Assembly (NCBI RefSeq): GCF_964204865.1 | Contig: NC_135260.1 | Coordinates: 19,328,001-19,392,000, forward strand | DNA length: 64,000 nucleotides | From: Styela clava | Taxonomy: Eukaryota > Chordata > Ascidiacea > Stolidobranchia > Styelidae | Direction: 5' to 3' | In this document: positions 1-13,800 of the stretch, in pieces | Position numbering within the stretch: the stretch's first letter is position 1 | Layout: each line of letters starts with the position of its first letter | Translations under genes and position numbers: made by a program | Notes under the pieces: generated by a model | Told to the model about the DNA's origin: nothing | Databases searched by the model: none | What the model saw: only the letters and a program-made list of their open reading frames with translations

Positions 1-285
1 GGACACACCATAATCTTAGTGGATATTTTTGTCATAAAAGTGGATATTTTTTTCGTGTTTTTTGTTATTAATACTTTCTATTTTCATCAGTTAGTATATA
101 TGTGTCTCAGGCGTGTTTTAACACCATGTTGCCTTTGCAAAGTTAATATTTTTTTGTCTTCTATCTACAGTGGATGTTGTGTTTCCGAATTTTTGATGTT
201 CACTCAATAAAAAGTTATGTCACGGAATTTTTGTGGTAGTTGTCAATTCATTAAAACACTAGTAGGCTGTATTAGAACAAACGGA

Positions 286-515
286 ACTCACGTAGTATGT
301 GAACCAAGATGGCAGACACCGGTACGTAGTATGTGTACCAGGTTAGGGCTAGGCCGTAATTTTATTCCAATTTTCCTTATTTTAGTTCTATTACGAGTGC
401 GGGGACTGGCCAAGTGACTCCCGTAGTATTTGTATCTGAAATTATGGCCTAACCCTAACCTGGTACACATACTACGTTCCGGTGTCCGCCATTCTGGTTA
501 ACATACTACGGGAGT
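286..515. mobile_element. GTAGTATGTG inverted-repeat MITE, copy 1
   Basis: Long inverted arms: CGTAGTATGTGAACCAAGAT at the left and its near-complement at the right, with an inner second arm GTAGTATGTGTACCAGGTTA. Homologous to 29399-29613 and 13395-13600. Confidence 0.75.
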
Positions 516-1947
516 ATCGAACAAACTCAATATAACCAGGCAGTGTTTTTATAACGTTGAAATCTATAAATATGGAAAATAGAAGTTTAGAAACCGGATA
601 GATAACGAATCAAGTTCTTTCTATATCGTAGACCTGTATATTGTGCGGAATGAAATGATAATTTTATTGATTAATATTCTTTTATTCATTAGTTTTTTTT
701 TAACATGTTCCACCCCCATCAGATTAGCACTATAACGTCACGTTTTTCGGTGTGATGACGTTTTATTACAGCCCTAAGCTTCTGAGATTAGCTTTTAACT
801 TCAACATATCAAACCAATATACCTGCGTGAGCAGCACACGTATCCTGGAAATAAAATTTTGTATTTCACGCAAATTCTAAAAAAATCATTTATCATATAA
901 AGCTTTTATGCACTGTGGGAAGGTGCCTGTCAAATAGCTTACTATGGCATATCATGGTCTAAACCCGGCTCATCCGACCAACCAAACAATATGATGGCGC
1001 AATAAGAACAGAGTCGAAGGTCCTAAGGCAGCAGCATTTGTTGATACAAATCAATTCCAACGCACGACTTTCTACTGAAGTCAGTTCAACAACTTCAACG
1101 TGATGAGTATCTTCTTACTAACAATCAAAATAGAATGTTGTCGACCACGTTATAGATAAGGTGCTGCCATGAACCCCGATATAAAATAACCGATTTAATC
1201 CCCAAGGACCAACACGCGATTAATCGTGCGCAATCAAGATTCCACTTGCGGTTATGGATTCAAATAACTGAGAGCATCATTGCGTCAAAAACTAAGCAAG
1301 TAGTATGAAATGGTAGAAATTTTATAGGATAATCAATTCATGGAATTTTGCAAATAAGATCTAGCAGCATTGTTAGTTTAAAACTAGGCTAAGTTCAAGT
1401 TTACGACAGAAGCTGAAAAGTCCTATATAATATTGTATATATATAAAAGCGAATTGATAAGAAATTTCGTCACTCAACTTTAGTAACGTAGGTTACGTTC
1501 TAAATTATGATACATGCATCTGGTATGTTGGAAAAACTCACCTGTAAGAAGGAAATTATCTGCACTGAGTACTCGAGTCAAGGTAATTCATATCTGCAAT
1601 ACCTTCCAACTAGTTTAAGCATGTTCACCAAAGGCGAATTTTTGTAACTTTGGGATTGAAAAGTGGTGCCATGGTGATACTTACTCATGTAAGATTGGAA
1701 ATGAACAAATTTTAGGCGCCTCAGAAGGAATATATAAAAAAAATAAAATAATAGCATTCTGGCGATTGTTTTCACTTTTAAAAGCAAAATATTGGTCAAT
1801 CAATTGGTCCATTAGTTGCGATAAGAGCTAATTTTGTGCAACGACAATTTTGTAAAACAATTCATAGGTACGCTACGTGTCTAATAAAATATATAGTTGT
1901 ATATATATATGACTATCAACTAAATGAAGATATCACTTTATTTGCAG
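516..1947. other. No gene recognised; probable upstream part of the IQ-motif gene
   Basis: AT-rich, only short chance frames. Missing 5' exons of the IQ-motif gene may lie here or before the window, but no phase-consistent donor was found. Confidence 0.4.
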
Positions 1948-4507
1948 AACAAACGTTTTTATCAAGAATTTGCCAGTTTAGTTATGTATCATTACTCTCA
2001 TCTTGGAATATGGTATGTTTTAAAACTGTCTATACTTGCGAAGAACTTTCTTCGCCTGGAAGACGGTGCTTGGTTTGCTAAGGTATGTTTTAATGAATGT
2101 TTAGGTCTTGAACTTGATGAACGTGAATTTCATGTTTTACAACACGATAGGCATTTGTGGCAAATTCAGGATGTTATATTATCTACTATTATAATATATA
2201 CTGTATATAGCTAAACATTTTCGAAACGACACACATATATATATAAAAGAAAAAAGGATTGTCAAGCTTTGCTGTCGTAATGTACAATTTTCTGTCTTTT
2301 GTCGTGGATTTCTGTAGCACGAAGGTATCCATAATTTTTTTAAAATATCACTCAGAAAGCGTAAATCATGTTCGTTACTATACCAGTCTCCCGATATGCT
2401 TATTTATAAAACTGTGCAAATATCTTTTAGGTTCATTGGAAAAGACAACCAGAAATATACGATATCATATACTATGTTACATTGTGCGAAAAAGACATAC
2501 AAGCCATCATTATTCAAAGGTATTCAAAAATTTAAAAGTCTGAGACATCATTGATAGTAGCTTATTTTTCATACAGATAACCCTATACCAATATGGGGAA
2601 TATGACTCTTTGTTTAGCAATGCCACCTTCAAGATTAATATTAGCCCAAATTATGTTTCTTCTATTACTACGCTCCAGCAACCCTATTGGTGTTGTAGAA
2701 AGAATAACGGTGAAAAAAAAGTGTAAAAATATTAAATTTCTTCGGCATTTGCATAAATATGAGGCTTCTGTATATATACGTATTTTTGCAATCTGTCATC
2801 TTCAATTATTCAACGCGATCAAGCATATTCTTGTGTCTAGAATCGCATAGGTTTCAGCGTTTACAAACATTTTTATGTTAGAAAACAAAATTCGTAATAC
2901 TAGTCCATCGGGATAATGTAGAACTTCATATATATTATCAACAAGATGGCCCAAAAATCACGTGGCGAATGCTCTGTCGCCTGTCACTAATTCATGTCAG
3001 GTATAAAATAAATTACTGAGGTTATTATTTAGTGAATTTTAACAGAGGAATCCAAAAGTTTCTTGACCGCAGAAGACAATTGAGAAAAATACAACGACAA
3101 AAAGCAAAGATAATTCAAAGATGGTGGAGGCGAATTCTTCAATGTAGACAATGTTGGGTGAAGATAAAGAAGGTGAGTCTCACAACCGTCTTGCAGTCAT
3201 GACCCAGTTATCTGCCCAATCGTTAGAAATTCTTGTGACGCGCTTAGGGGGTTTTCATAAACATACAAATTCAAATGAATTCATTTTTTTTTATTGTAGC
3301 AAGTATTCCATTGGGGATTCAATACTAAAAAAATTTGCATTATGTTTTACAGGAACTGGAAGATAGTAACAGAGGTAGAACCGATCCACAAGCAATTGTT
3401 TTGAGTGCAAATGTTCAGACTCAGACTGATGAGGAAGAAAGCGTTGAAAAGATCAATTCAACGAGACTACAGGTCGGTCTTATATTCATAAAGAATCGAC
3501 GTAAAAGAGGTTAAATTATGTTATTCAACTTCCTATATTGAGTATGAGTCATGAGTTGTATAATATTGCTTCTGTGTTGTAAAGTTAACACAATCGCATT
3601 CAATTATTCTAAACAACTGGTAGATTGATAATACAAATTTTACAAACTGATACAAAGCGTGATTGCATCGACTGGAAGTATTGGATCGTAGAAATAGTTT
3701 TTCAAATGACTTAGATGTTTTGCTGCGTATTTAAGTGGGTAAAAGATATTACAATCAACAGTAAACATTCACCTACAAATCATGCTTCGCTGCAGTTGTA
3801 CTTTACTTCTACCGCTCTTATTTTACGTAGTCAACAAACGTTTTTGTTATACGTGCCGCCTAACATATGATAGGATTTACAGAAAAGCCGATAAGACGGT
3901 TCCATCATATGGCGAACCACGGACTCTCGTCTGATTACCAGTCCATGCCTGTATGAGATTAGTTAGGAAGGTATTTGTTTCAGATGCATTGACTTGATGG
4001 CGGAGGAAGTCGTAACTGACCAGCGGTTACGTAAACCACCCTACGCGCGAGGAGTCCAGCAATCCTCTCAGACAACCCCGGGGGATTCGAACCCACATAG
4101 GGTAATTAGAGGTGCGGTGATGAGCGTATGTATTCCTAACGCTCAGAACGATGCGCCGCACATTCAGACTCTATTCAGGCACATTTTATGCCTTTCTCAG
4201 TCCTATTAGATGGCGATCACTTTTGGGCACACAAAAATTCTCATCAAATACATTCCTTTGCCAACTAAAGCTCTTTCTGCGATTTCAGGAAACGACCGTC
4301 AAGGCCACACTGAAAACGATCCACGATGGTTTAATCTACATAATAAATTCTATAGAATCGCGTGAAGATAATAGAAACTCGATGACGGTTGCCTACGACG
4401 ATATCCTGCCGATAGCCTTGGCTCTACAGGAAGCAGTGACATCTTTGGAGAACTCCGGAGATGGAGATGACATGCCAGTGCATCACATTGAGAAGTCAGC
4501 ATCCTAA
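1948..4507 (+). CDS. IQ-motif protein, 3' part of a multi-exon gene, family not recognised
   Basis: Seven exons join with matching phases and GT-AG borders: 1948-2082, 2431-2519, 2618-2709, 2922-3000, 3046-3172, 3353-3472 and 4289-4507 (stop TAA). They give 286 residues; the 5' end is missing because exon 1948 starts behind an acceptor (tttgcag) and I could not find the upstream exon or start. Exon 3046-3172 encodes a basic IQ-like helix (KAKIIQRWWRRILQC), so calmodulin or light-chain binding is likely from the motif. The last two exons are acidic and polar and end MPVHHIEKSAS. A poly(A) signal AATAAA lies at 4610-4615. The intron 3473-4288 carries a tRNA-type SINE. The acceptor at 2618 was chosen because ctctttgtttag is a good site and the only one keeping phase. 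I do not recognise the family. Confidence 0.6.
3889..4131 (-). mobile_element. tRNA-derived SINE in the last intron of the IQ-motif gene
   Basis: Read on the minus strand it has a Pol III B-box-like GGGTTCGAATCCC near the 5' end. It ends in the conserved tail seen at 54769-54990 (CATATGGCGAACCACGG, CTTGATGGCGGAGGAAG on plus). Confidence 0.7.
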
Positions 4508-4609
4508 CAAGAGTCGCTTCCTGCTTGCAAGGTAAAGAAACTACAAGTACAACAAAATTCCCAGAGAACTGTCCGCTTTGACAACTAGTATAGAGCTTGA
4601 AAATAGCAG

Positions 4610-4615
4610 AATAAA
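4610..4615 (+). promoter_or_regulatory. Poly(A) signal of the IQ-motif gene
   Basis: AATAAA lies 103 bp after the stop of the IQ-motif gene, at the expected distance for its 3' end. Confidence 0.5.
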
Positions 4616-4643
4616 ACACACAAGAGAATTCCCTGACATCTCC

Positions 4644-4649
4644 TTTATT
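4644..4649 (-). promoter_or_regulatory. Poly(A) signal of ZC3H3
   Basis: AATAAA on the minus strand (TTTATT on plus), about 246 bp after the ZC3H3 stop. With the opposite-strand signal at 4610 it implies that the two convergent transcripts abut or overlap by a few tens of bases. Confidence 0.45.
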
Positions 4650-4894
4650 TCTTTTTTCCCAAAATGTATACATGTAAAGTACAGAACAAGTTGTAAGAAA
4701 ATTTTAATATTACACAGAATATACCAATTTCATGTTGAAATTATTTCCAATTCAAGGTGTTGTGGCAACACAGCACACAAACAGGGTTGAAGTAAGAATC
4801 TCTCATCAAATAGTGAAATAAAAAATTGCAAGACATAAAAACATAAAAGTGCAAGTAATATTTAAAAACACAAATACCACCTGCAGATGAGTTC

Positions 4895-7800
4895 TCATTG
4901 TGACGAAGGAAGATCAAGTTTCAGTTTCCCAAAACGTGGTTTGATGTGTATTGCAGCACCTGGCAAAAAAATAATAAATCATGTAATAAATCTCACATTT
5001 AAAAAGAGCATACCATTGAACCCATCAAAACTTTTTAACTTCAAAATGGATGGCAACTACCCAAAACAATAGATGTGCCTGGAACACACTACTGCCACAC
5101 CATCTGATTGCAGTTTAGAACAGGGGTGCGCAATTTTTAACACAGAAGGGCCAGATACAAGTAACTGGGTGAAACGGCGGGCCGCACCTTCATTAACATA
5201 GGCTTTCCAGTAGTTGCACACAAAAAAATTTGGTTAGTGATCTTATGACACGCATCGCTCACTTCGCACAAACCAGCTTCGGGCATTGTAACGGCATATG
5301 CATAAATTGGACTCAGGTATTGGCTTGGCAACGCGAAGGGATTACTCGCACGTTCCAGAGCAAACTAAAGTGAAAACTCGTTTCACGGGTCGCACACCAT
5401 TCAAAATTGGCACTTCTCCGTGGGCCGCACAATTTTTCTTTACGGGCCGCAGGTTGCACAGTGCACACCCCTGGTAGATATCATGATTCCCCACCATATT
5501 ATCAAGCCATTTTGTCAAATTTATCTTATCCCCTATAAGTTAATGGAAATATTATTCTAAATCAAAATGGAGGCTAAAACATAAGAATCCAACTATAATC
5601 AAGCTTTAAAAATTCTAAACAATATTTTAATGAAATGGCCAGGTATGAGCCTGTTTAAATCTAAATTTCAAAAAATAAAAATGTCCTCACTTTTGAATGG
5701 TTTGTTAATAGGCTGAGGTGAATCGACATTCAAACTGAGAAAATCAGGGCAAGATGAGGTTTGAGCAGACACAAATTCATTCGAGGATCTAGAGAAATCA
5801 AGATTTTTTTTGAATGAATCTATTCAGATAAAATAGGATGAATACTGCAGCACTTGATTGGACAAAAAAAACTAAAACATTTGTTTTACATCTTGTATGT
5901 TTAATCACATGTAACTAAAGAAATGGCTATTTGATATTCAAAAATGGCTTGCTGTGAAAAAAGCATTAAATGAATATAAAATGATACCAAAAATATTGGA
6001 GCCATTATTGAAGCCAGTTGAAAATAGACAGACAACTGCTATGAAATTTTCACAATCACAATTTTCAAATATCAAAAAATAACAATTACACCCGAACCAA
6101 TAGTAGGAACAATTTTCAGTTCTTTTTCATTCTAATCATAGGCCTACTTATTATCATATCCCAATTGTAATATAGAAGAAGGTCCTGGTTCGTCACTTTT
6201 ACTTGGTTTTTCTTTCACAGTGCTTGGCTTCACACTTGATAAAAAGAAAATCGAATTGATATATTTATTAGTGTTAGTTCACACATTTATTTGGATAAAC
6301 ATTCAATTTATTCCCATAGATTCAATCAAAACCATCTATTAGAACAGGGGTTCCTTCATTGCAAAATTATTATTTTTTAACAACAATTAGATTCTAGTTG
6401 ACAACTTGACACATACTTTTCTGAACACAGGGGGAAATAATAAATCGATGGTTTTGTCGTTCGTAGACATAAAAACTGTGGAAAAATGGATTTTACCTAT
6501 GTTTATGAATCTTTAAGTGTTGTAACTGACATGATTTTCCTCTGGAACAGCTTGCTGATTCATAAAACTCGGGACAGCATTTGATGTGCTGCATCTTACA
6601 CTAATAAACCATATTGAAAGAAGAACAATGATATTACCTTACAATAAGTCAAATTTTTACATGACATGCATTTGTAGTAGTGACATATGAATACTATTGA
6701 TTTTATATATTCTATAAAAATATCAAATATCACCAAACTGTAGATACCAAACATAAGCAATATTTAATCTTCGATTCAGCTAAATTTCTTTCACTGTTCC
6801 ACAAATAAACGATTTAGTTTTAATCCCACTAACACTACATGTGACACTGACGGACGATTTTTGCTCCCAAGAACATAAAAACTTTGAGAAATGCAAGGCA
6901 CAATTGTTTACAGATGGTCAACTACCTCAACTGAAGTATGTACTATTAAACAGCCATTTGTAAGATAAGCATCATGCAATTAAATAACTGTGTGATCATT
7001 TTACCAAATTGTGAGTTTCTACGCTTTCCTTTTTCGTTTTTATGGAACATACACTCTACACCAGTGATTCTCAAACTAGGGTTTGAGAGCCGCATGCGAC
7101 TCTCAACAAGCTTTCATGCGGCTCTTGTTAATGCTTTAAAAATTAATTACTTTCAAAAAAAGTTTTCATTGAAAACTAATCATTGACTTTAAATTAAAAT
7201 GCGGAAGTCTATTAGTTAGTCGAATGGATTCCCCCGTGTTTATTTGCGTAGCGTTGACTAATATACAAGATGCAATAGGACGCAACAGTAAGCGTTTTCG
7301 CGGCCACGTTGACTTGCTCTCGTGGATTTTCAGTTTTTGTCGCATTTCCGAATATTATGTATAAATCAAATAACTCAATGATTATTTTAATTGCTAGAGC
7401 ATTCTAATTTTGTTCCAGTAATCGAAAATGGTCCCGAAATATCTGGCGATCATCTCAAGCAGCTACTGCACCTTGCATCCTCCACGATTACGACCCGCTT
7501 TGACAAACTTATTAGAAATCAAAGCCAAATTAAATGGCTGTTAGTCTAGGGTGGGCAAAATCGAATCTTCTTTCGAATCGAATAATTTGAATAATTTTAA
7601 CTAATACTGAAGAGTCGAATAATGAATATTTTTTATACGTCGGAGTTCGATATTGCATTTGGAAATTAATAGAAACATTAAAAAGTCGGCAATAAAGCGT
7701 TTTTACTAGTTAAATGGTTAAATGCATCATAATCGCTGATTGTCTTTGTCACCGATATCGTTTCGGTGGCGATATCTTAAAGTTGGTATGCTATATTCTC

Positions 7801-10800
7801 GTCCTTTCTCGTCAATTTGCAAGAATAAGGGGTCGCCAGATGTCGAAGTTTCATATTTTCAGTATACCCTTGCGTTCACATCAGCGACAGCTGTTGAATA
7901 TAATAAGGTCTGATTTCAAAACCAAATTAATTTTATTCTGAGCTTTATCCTCTACCTTGGATTTAATTTTCCTTATCACCGCTTGTAAATTAACCGTGCC
8001 TGTTTAAAGTAAACGGTAATCGAGATGCAGATATTTATTAGAATGATAATTGAATTTCTCATGCTTTTCTATAGTGTTCGTGTTATTTTACTATCAGATA
8101 TATGAACCTAGCAAATTTACGATTGCGTGAATCCTGAATGTTGATTTAAAATAGTGATTAAATAAATTAGCAAAAGCATTTCTAGGCCTTTGTGTCTAAT
8201 AGAGGCTCAAACGCTAATTATAACTAATTCCTTCAAGTTTTAACTTTTTTTTTTCAACAAAACAACACCCCGATGGTTATTATAGCTAAAATACTTCTGA
8301 GTAATGCTCAATTTTCTTTACGAAATTTGCAAATCCAGCACTCCACTCAATGATTTTGATTATGTCATGCCTTAAGCTTAATTATTACTGCCCAAATGCT
8401 TCAAAATTTAACAATTGTAATCATTTTCGATTATAATAGACGCAGCAATTCGTGAACGAGTCAGTGTGCATTGTTACAACGAAATTCACGATTGATTTTA
8501 CGTTCTACTCTTGGCTCAACGGCCATGCATGGTCGAGTAAACTGTTTACATATTCGAAGCATTACCTGGCCAAGAATGGAAGGGATCACTAAAGAGCTAA
8601 TACAAAGTGCTTTAAAGGGAGTGGGACATGACATTCCTTATCTGGTTACAACCTAATGAGTGTTTTCATACAAGTAACTCATACCAGATTTTGGAAAAAC
8701 TTTCGGTCATTTTTAAATTCATGCTATTTTTATAACTAGAGTTTTCTTACGACCTAAAATCGCCCTTTTCACAACGAAACGCCGAAATGTCATTTTAACA
8801 ACTTAATCAACAATTTAATCAACTTTATGTTCGGTAATGCAAGAAATGGCTAATGGCGTGTCACCAAGCATGCGGAGTTTGAAATCTGGGAAATTTATTT
8901 TAAATACCTAATCTGGTTTGACGTTTCTAAATTTACGGAACGGTCGGTACGTTTTTTGCAAACAATGGAATTGAAACGATTCGTTAAGTGCAAAGATAAG
9001 CATATAACACCATAACCCAAAGACAACGACTTTTCAAAATTGTCTTTTTTTTCTGATAGCGAGCGCCGTTTGGAAATTTCGAGTTGGAGACACGAGGGTT
9101 CGCTGTCCAAGCAGAGCGGCGTAGGTCACGTGGTAGCGGATATTCGAATAGTAAAATGCCAGCCCTAGTTGTTACGTGTGTTGTTGTTACGATGACTTAG
9201 TACTTTAAATACGCGCTTAATGGTTTGCTGCTATTTTACCATGCGTTGTTTGTGTGCGGCTCTTCATAACTTTGAGGTTTGAAATGCGGCTCTGGGACAA
9301 AAAAAGTTTGAGAACCACTGCTCTACACATTTGTGTATTATCATATGTAATATTAAGAAACCTTGTCTAAAAAATCTATTCATTTACAAGTACAATGAAA
9401 TTTAATACCTTGTCAGCATCTTGACAGAATCCAGTGGTGGCGAATCTCCTGCAAACTGGAGCTTCTTTACCAAGATAAACATGAAGATACGGGCAATTAA
9501 CTACTGAACATTTTCCTCTCAAAAAGAACAAGCAAACAGGAATCTATAAAACAACAATTTTAATATTAGTTAATTAAAAAAACAATATAAAGTTATCTTA
9601 AAAATGTAAAACCAACCAGTTTTTATTTCAATAAAGACAGTAAAAAGTAAGACTTAAATTATCACTGACACAATTCTTAATGCCAACTTGAAAGTATTTC
9701 AGCACTATGGATAAAGTCTACAAATATTAAACCCCTGGGACTGGAAACCCAATGACAAATTGCTGTAGGATCCCGACACATGATTTGGATAGTAAAGAAA
9801 GCCGCAACTCCCCAACAGTTTCGTTAACCTACTGACGAGCGCTCCAGATGATGTTGAGGATTCTAACAACTCACAAGAAATATATTTTATTTCAAAAAAG
9901 TAAAAGGTACAGCCATGCAAAACAATTCTGGTGAAAACGCATTGTTCAAGGTTACGTAAAAAATATACCTTCTCCTTTTGAACTTTGTGTGAAAACGAAC
10001 ATTTGTCATTGCGACAAGTTCCTCTGAGAAATCTTGTACAAACGACAACTCTGGATGGATCATGGATGAAATTGCATCTGTCACCTCTCATGCATTTGCC
10101 AAATCTGGTATGGGTCAAAAAAATGAAACAAAATCTGTATATGTTCAATTGGTAAATTATATTTTATCCTCTTCATAGACACTCCATATGCTAACAGTGG
10201 ATAGATAAAACTGAAACACCATTAGAGATATATTTTCATTGCCTTAATGAACTATACACGAATTTAATCGCATATCATTCAAATTGGACTGAATATATTT
10301 GAATAAAATGACTTAACTTGAATGCATAAAAACTGAGTGGGCAAAAAAGCTGGTTAGTCAACTCTATCAAAACTACTATCAAAAAAATCCAGTAAGCAAA
10401 TATTTACAAGGTAAATTCTTGCTAAAGCCCATGGAAATACAAAAAATGTTTTTGATTAGCAAATATATGATAATATTGTACAGTTTTGTTCTGCCATTAG
10501 ACTCCTGTCAAGCTGCAATGTTCATTGTCATGCTAGTACTTCATCAGCTCTCCAGTTTTTTTTTTTAAATGCATACAGCCAAACTCTATAAAATATAATA
10601 CAGTATTTACTAACCTTCCAAAGTACAAGCAATGTTGTTTTTTCCTTTCTTTGTTGAACCTTGCTGTTTTGTGGCTCCTGACAACAGCACGACTGGACAG
10701 AAGATTAAAATAAATAGTTATTGAAGAAGAACAATGACAGTTATGACACAATTCAAAAATTAGTAGTATCAAGATTGGGACAAAGTAAACAGGCTTGAAA

Positions 10801-13800
10801 TTAACAAAGATTGTCTGTGTCTATACCATTACTAAAGTTCCTGATATCATGGCATATAATAATGCTTTCAATGGCCAGTATTGGGACTATGATCTCCACT
10901 CAAATAAATGTTCTAAGTCCTGATTTGACTGATAAATAATATCCACATCACATCAATATGGAAGTAGTTCAGAAAATTTAACAAAGCAAGCAAAATCAAC
11001 AAAACAAGCCAATTTTACAAAAAAAATCATACTTACTTTGCCAAAACTTGTTTCAATGTTACAGAGTGCTTTTTCAAAAGACCTGAAAATTAAGTTATAA
11101 TTGAACTTTTCATATCCATACTGGTGCTTATAATTTAAAACAAATACTTGCATTAAATGGAAGATGGAATCCTTACAAAAAAATGATATAAAACTACTGG
11201 AAAAGAAAAAATATGTAAGTAGTAAAAGTGCCGCCACCTTCGAGAGCTGCTTTGCTCAATGTAATATGACTTGACAGTTCCTTCGGTTTATGACCATGAT
11301 CCAATACTCTTGTATGATTTCTGCAATAAAAGATCAAAGATGTGAAAAATATTGTAAGGTATGAGATATATCAGTTTGAATGATCGAGCCATTGTCAAAT
11401 TATTGTTTCATGAAAATTAAATTAATTTAAGAAATTTCGACAAGAAAATCACATCACAAGCATTGAAGAAATAGCAATGTAGCTCATAATAACAACCTAA
11501 CAAGTGGCAATTTTGTCAAGATAGCTCAGTTGTACATACATCATTTTTCTTACTGACAGACATATTATTATGGGTTATAACAATTGGGTGTTTTAGTCTC
11601 AATTTGAAATAACTCTAAGCAGAAAGAAGCAAGTAACATATCAATAGAATATACAAACCTTAATTTGGAGGTATTTTTGGATAACTTCAGAGTATTTGAC
11701 TTTCTATGGTTAATGTAATGTTGAGATGAGGCTACTCTGTTCAACTTATACGGATTGGATTGCACTCGCTTGGCAGTCCATTTTGAGGTAGAGTGAGGCA
11801 CTTTAAAATATGTCGAACTTCGTCTGAACAAAAATAATATTAACATATCTTGGGATATATGCTGATACAAGGTATCAAACTAATCATACTCTAACTATGA
11901 TGAATTATCTAAATATATTCAAAAAATAACAAAGTTGAATATATTTATCAAGAATAACCTACTTTCAAGTCAATAACACTATGTTAATAGAATGTATAAA
12001 CATGTCAATGCACTCTTTGAATATCTACTGTATACAGTGATGAGCTGGATAAATTGTAACAACCGGAATGCAGATTATTCATGAAAATGTATTATATTTA
12101 TGACATGTCCGCAAATGCCACAAGGTGTTGCCCTGTTCTTATTTTGATCAGTGTTTTCATATCTTGAATCGATTAAAGATATTACAGCACGATTTGTATG
12201 GTGTGCGTTTATTTTGTTGTGTGTTTCGACTGTTTTTGGTGGATAGCCAAGGGCTACATTAAAATATGAAGAAACTACCTGAAATAATATATCTGTGTAA
12301 AATGACAAGCGTATTTATAGCAATATGCTTTTATCAAGTCAAAAATAACTTGCAATGTGAGAAATAGCAGTACTAATAGGTAATAGCAATAGCAGTCTGC
12401 TGCAATGTAAAAATATTTATGGCGAACAAATGTACAGTTAAAAACCAAGTTCACCAGATAAACTAAACTAGCCTGACATAATAGGAATGCTGTTTCTGCT
12501 ACAGCTCACCACTGACTGTATATAAATAAACTGACTAGGTGATCTTAAAAACATACGCCAAACAGCACATGGTTTCATCAAATTATGATCCGTAGCCAAT
12601 CAATTTGTCTTTATCAAATATTTTTAGGGATCACACAGATGTGCCAATGTCTCATGAGAGCTAATGGTCTATGAATTCTTATGTTTTTACAAAATATAGA
12701 TTCATAATCTTTTACCTCTTTGGTGACCATTTATGATGAGATTGTTGGGATGGTATTCTTGATAACACATTTCTTTGTTTGTTCAATGCGCCTTTCCCTG
12801 ATGTCATAGGTTGTTGACTAATATTTGAATTATTAATAGGAGATCTCACTCCCACTTCAATTTTTTGAGAGTTTTGAATCGACACCTTTTTTTCACTAGC
12901 TTTTTTTCTTAGGTTGGTTTTGGCAGTTGGAATAAATTTTTTTATTGGTATATTCAGGTGTGCAATTTGAGAAGCTGATTTGGCAACAGCAAAGTCTGCA
13001 GTTTTCACAGTTGAATCTTGCAATGACATGGTGCCTGATGTAGATTGACTGACAGATCCTGTTCCTTTTGACCATTTGAATTTTGACTGAAATTTCACAC
13101 CAGTCTTATTGGCCATCATATCAGGTGTTGGTGGTACTTTTGCATACGGTTTTTTCTTCGGGACATAACTTGCATGAGATTGATGATGCTGAAAGAGTTT
13201 GTTAAAAAAGATGATCTCATGCAACTTCAATGAATTATTTGGTTATTGTTGAAAACAATGTTGAACATAATCATAAATCACACAAAAATATATGCTACTA
13301 TGCTCAAACTGCCATGACTAGTTGAGCAAAGAATCCGTTAAAACTACACCCCGTGTGCTGAACCACCTACATTCGTTTCCGCCTAATAGCTGGAACTCCC
13401 GTAGTATGTGTACCAGGTTAGGGTTAGGCCCTAATTTTATTCCGATTTCCTTATTTAGTTTTATAACGAGTTCGGGGACTGTCCGTATTAGCCTAGTGAA
13501 TATACCCCCTGCCCATAGGCTTCCATCCCTTTACACAACTCGATGTAAAGTTGGCGAATAAAATTGGTTACCTCCATATTGGTACACATACTTCTGGAGC
13601 GCCTAAGCCACCGAATCCACAACATCTAATAGTAGTAACATAATGATCTTGGATAAATTCATATAAAATTCATATGCAATTTATATTCGATGTTGAGAAT
13701 CCACTACAACAATTGACCATAATAAAATCTGTATATAATAATTCTCACCAGTGTTAACTCTAAGCGAATTATTAGTGCGAAAGTGCTTCGCAGTCGAAAA

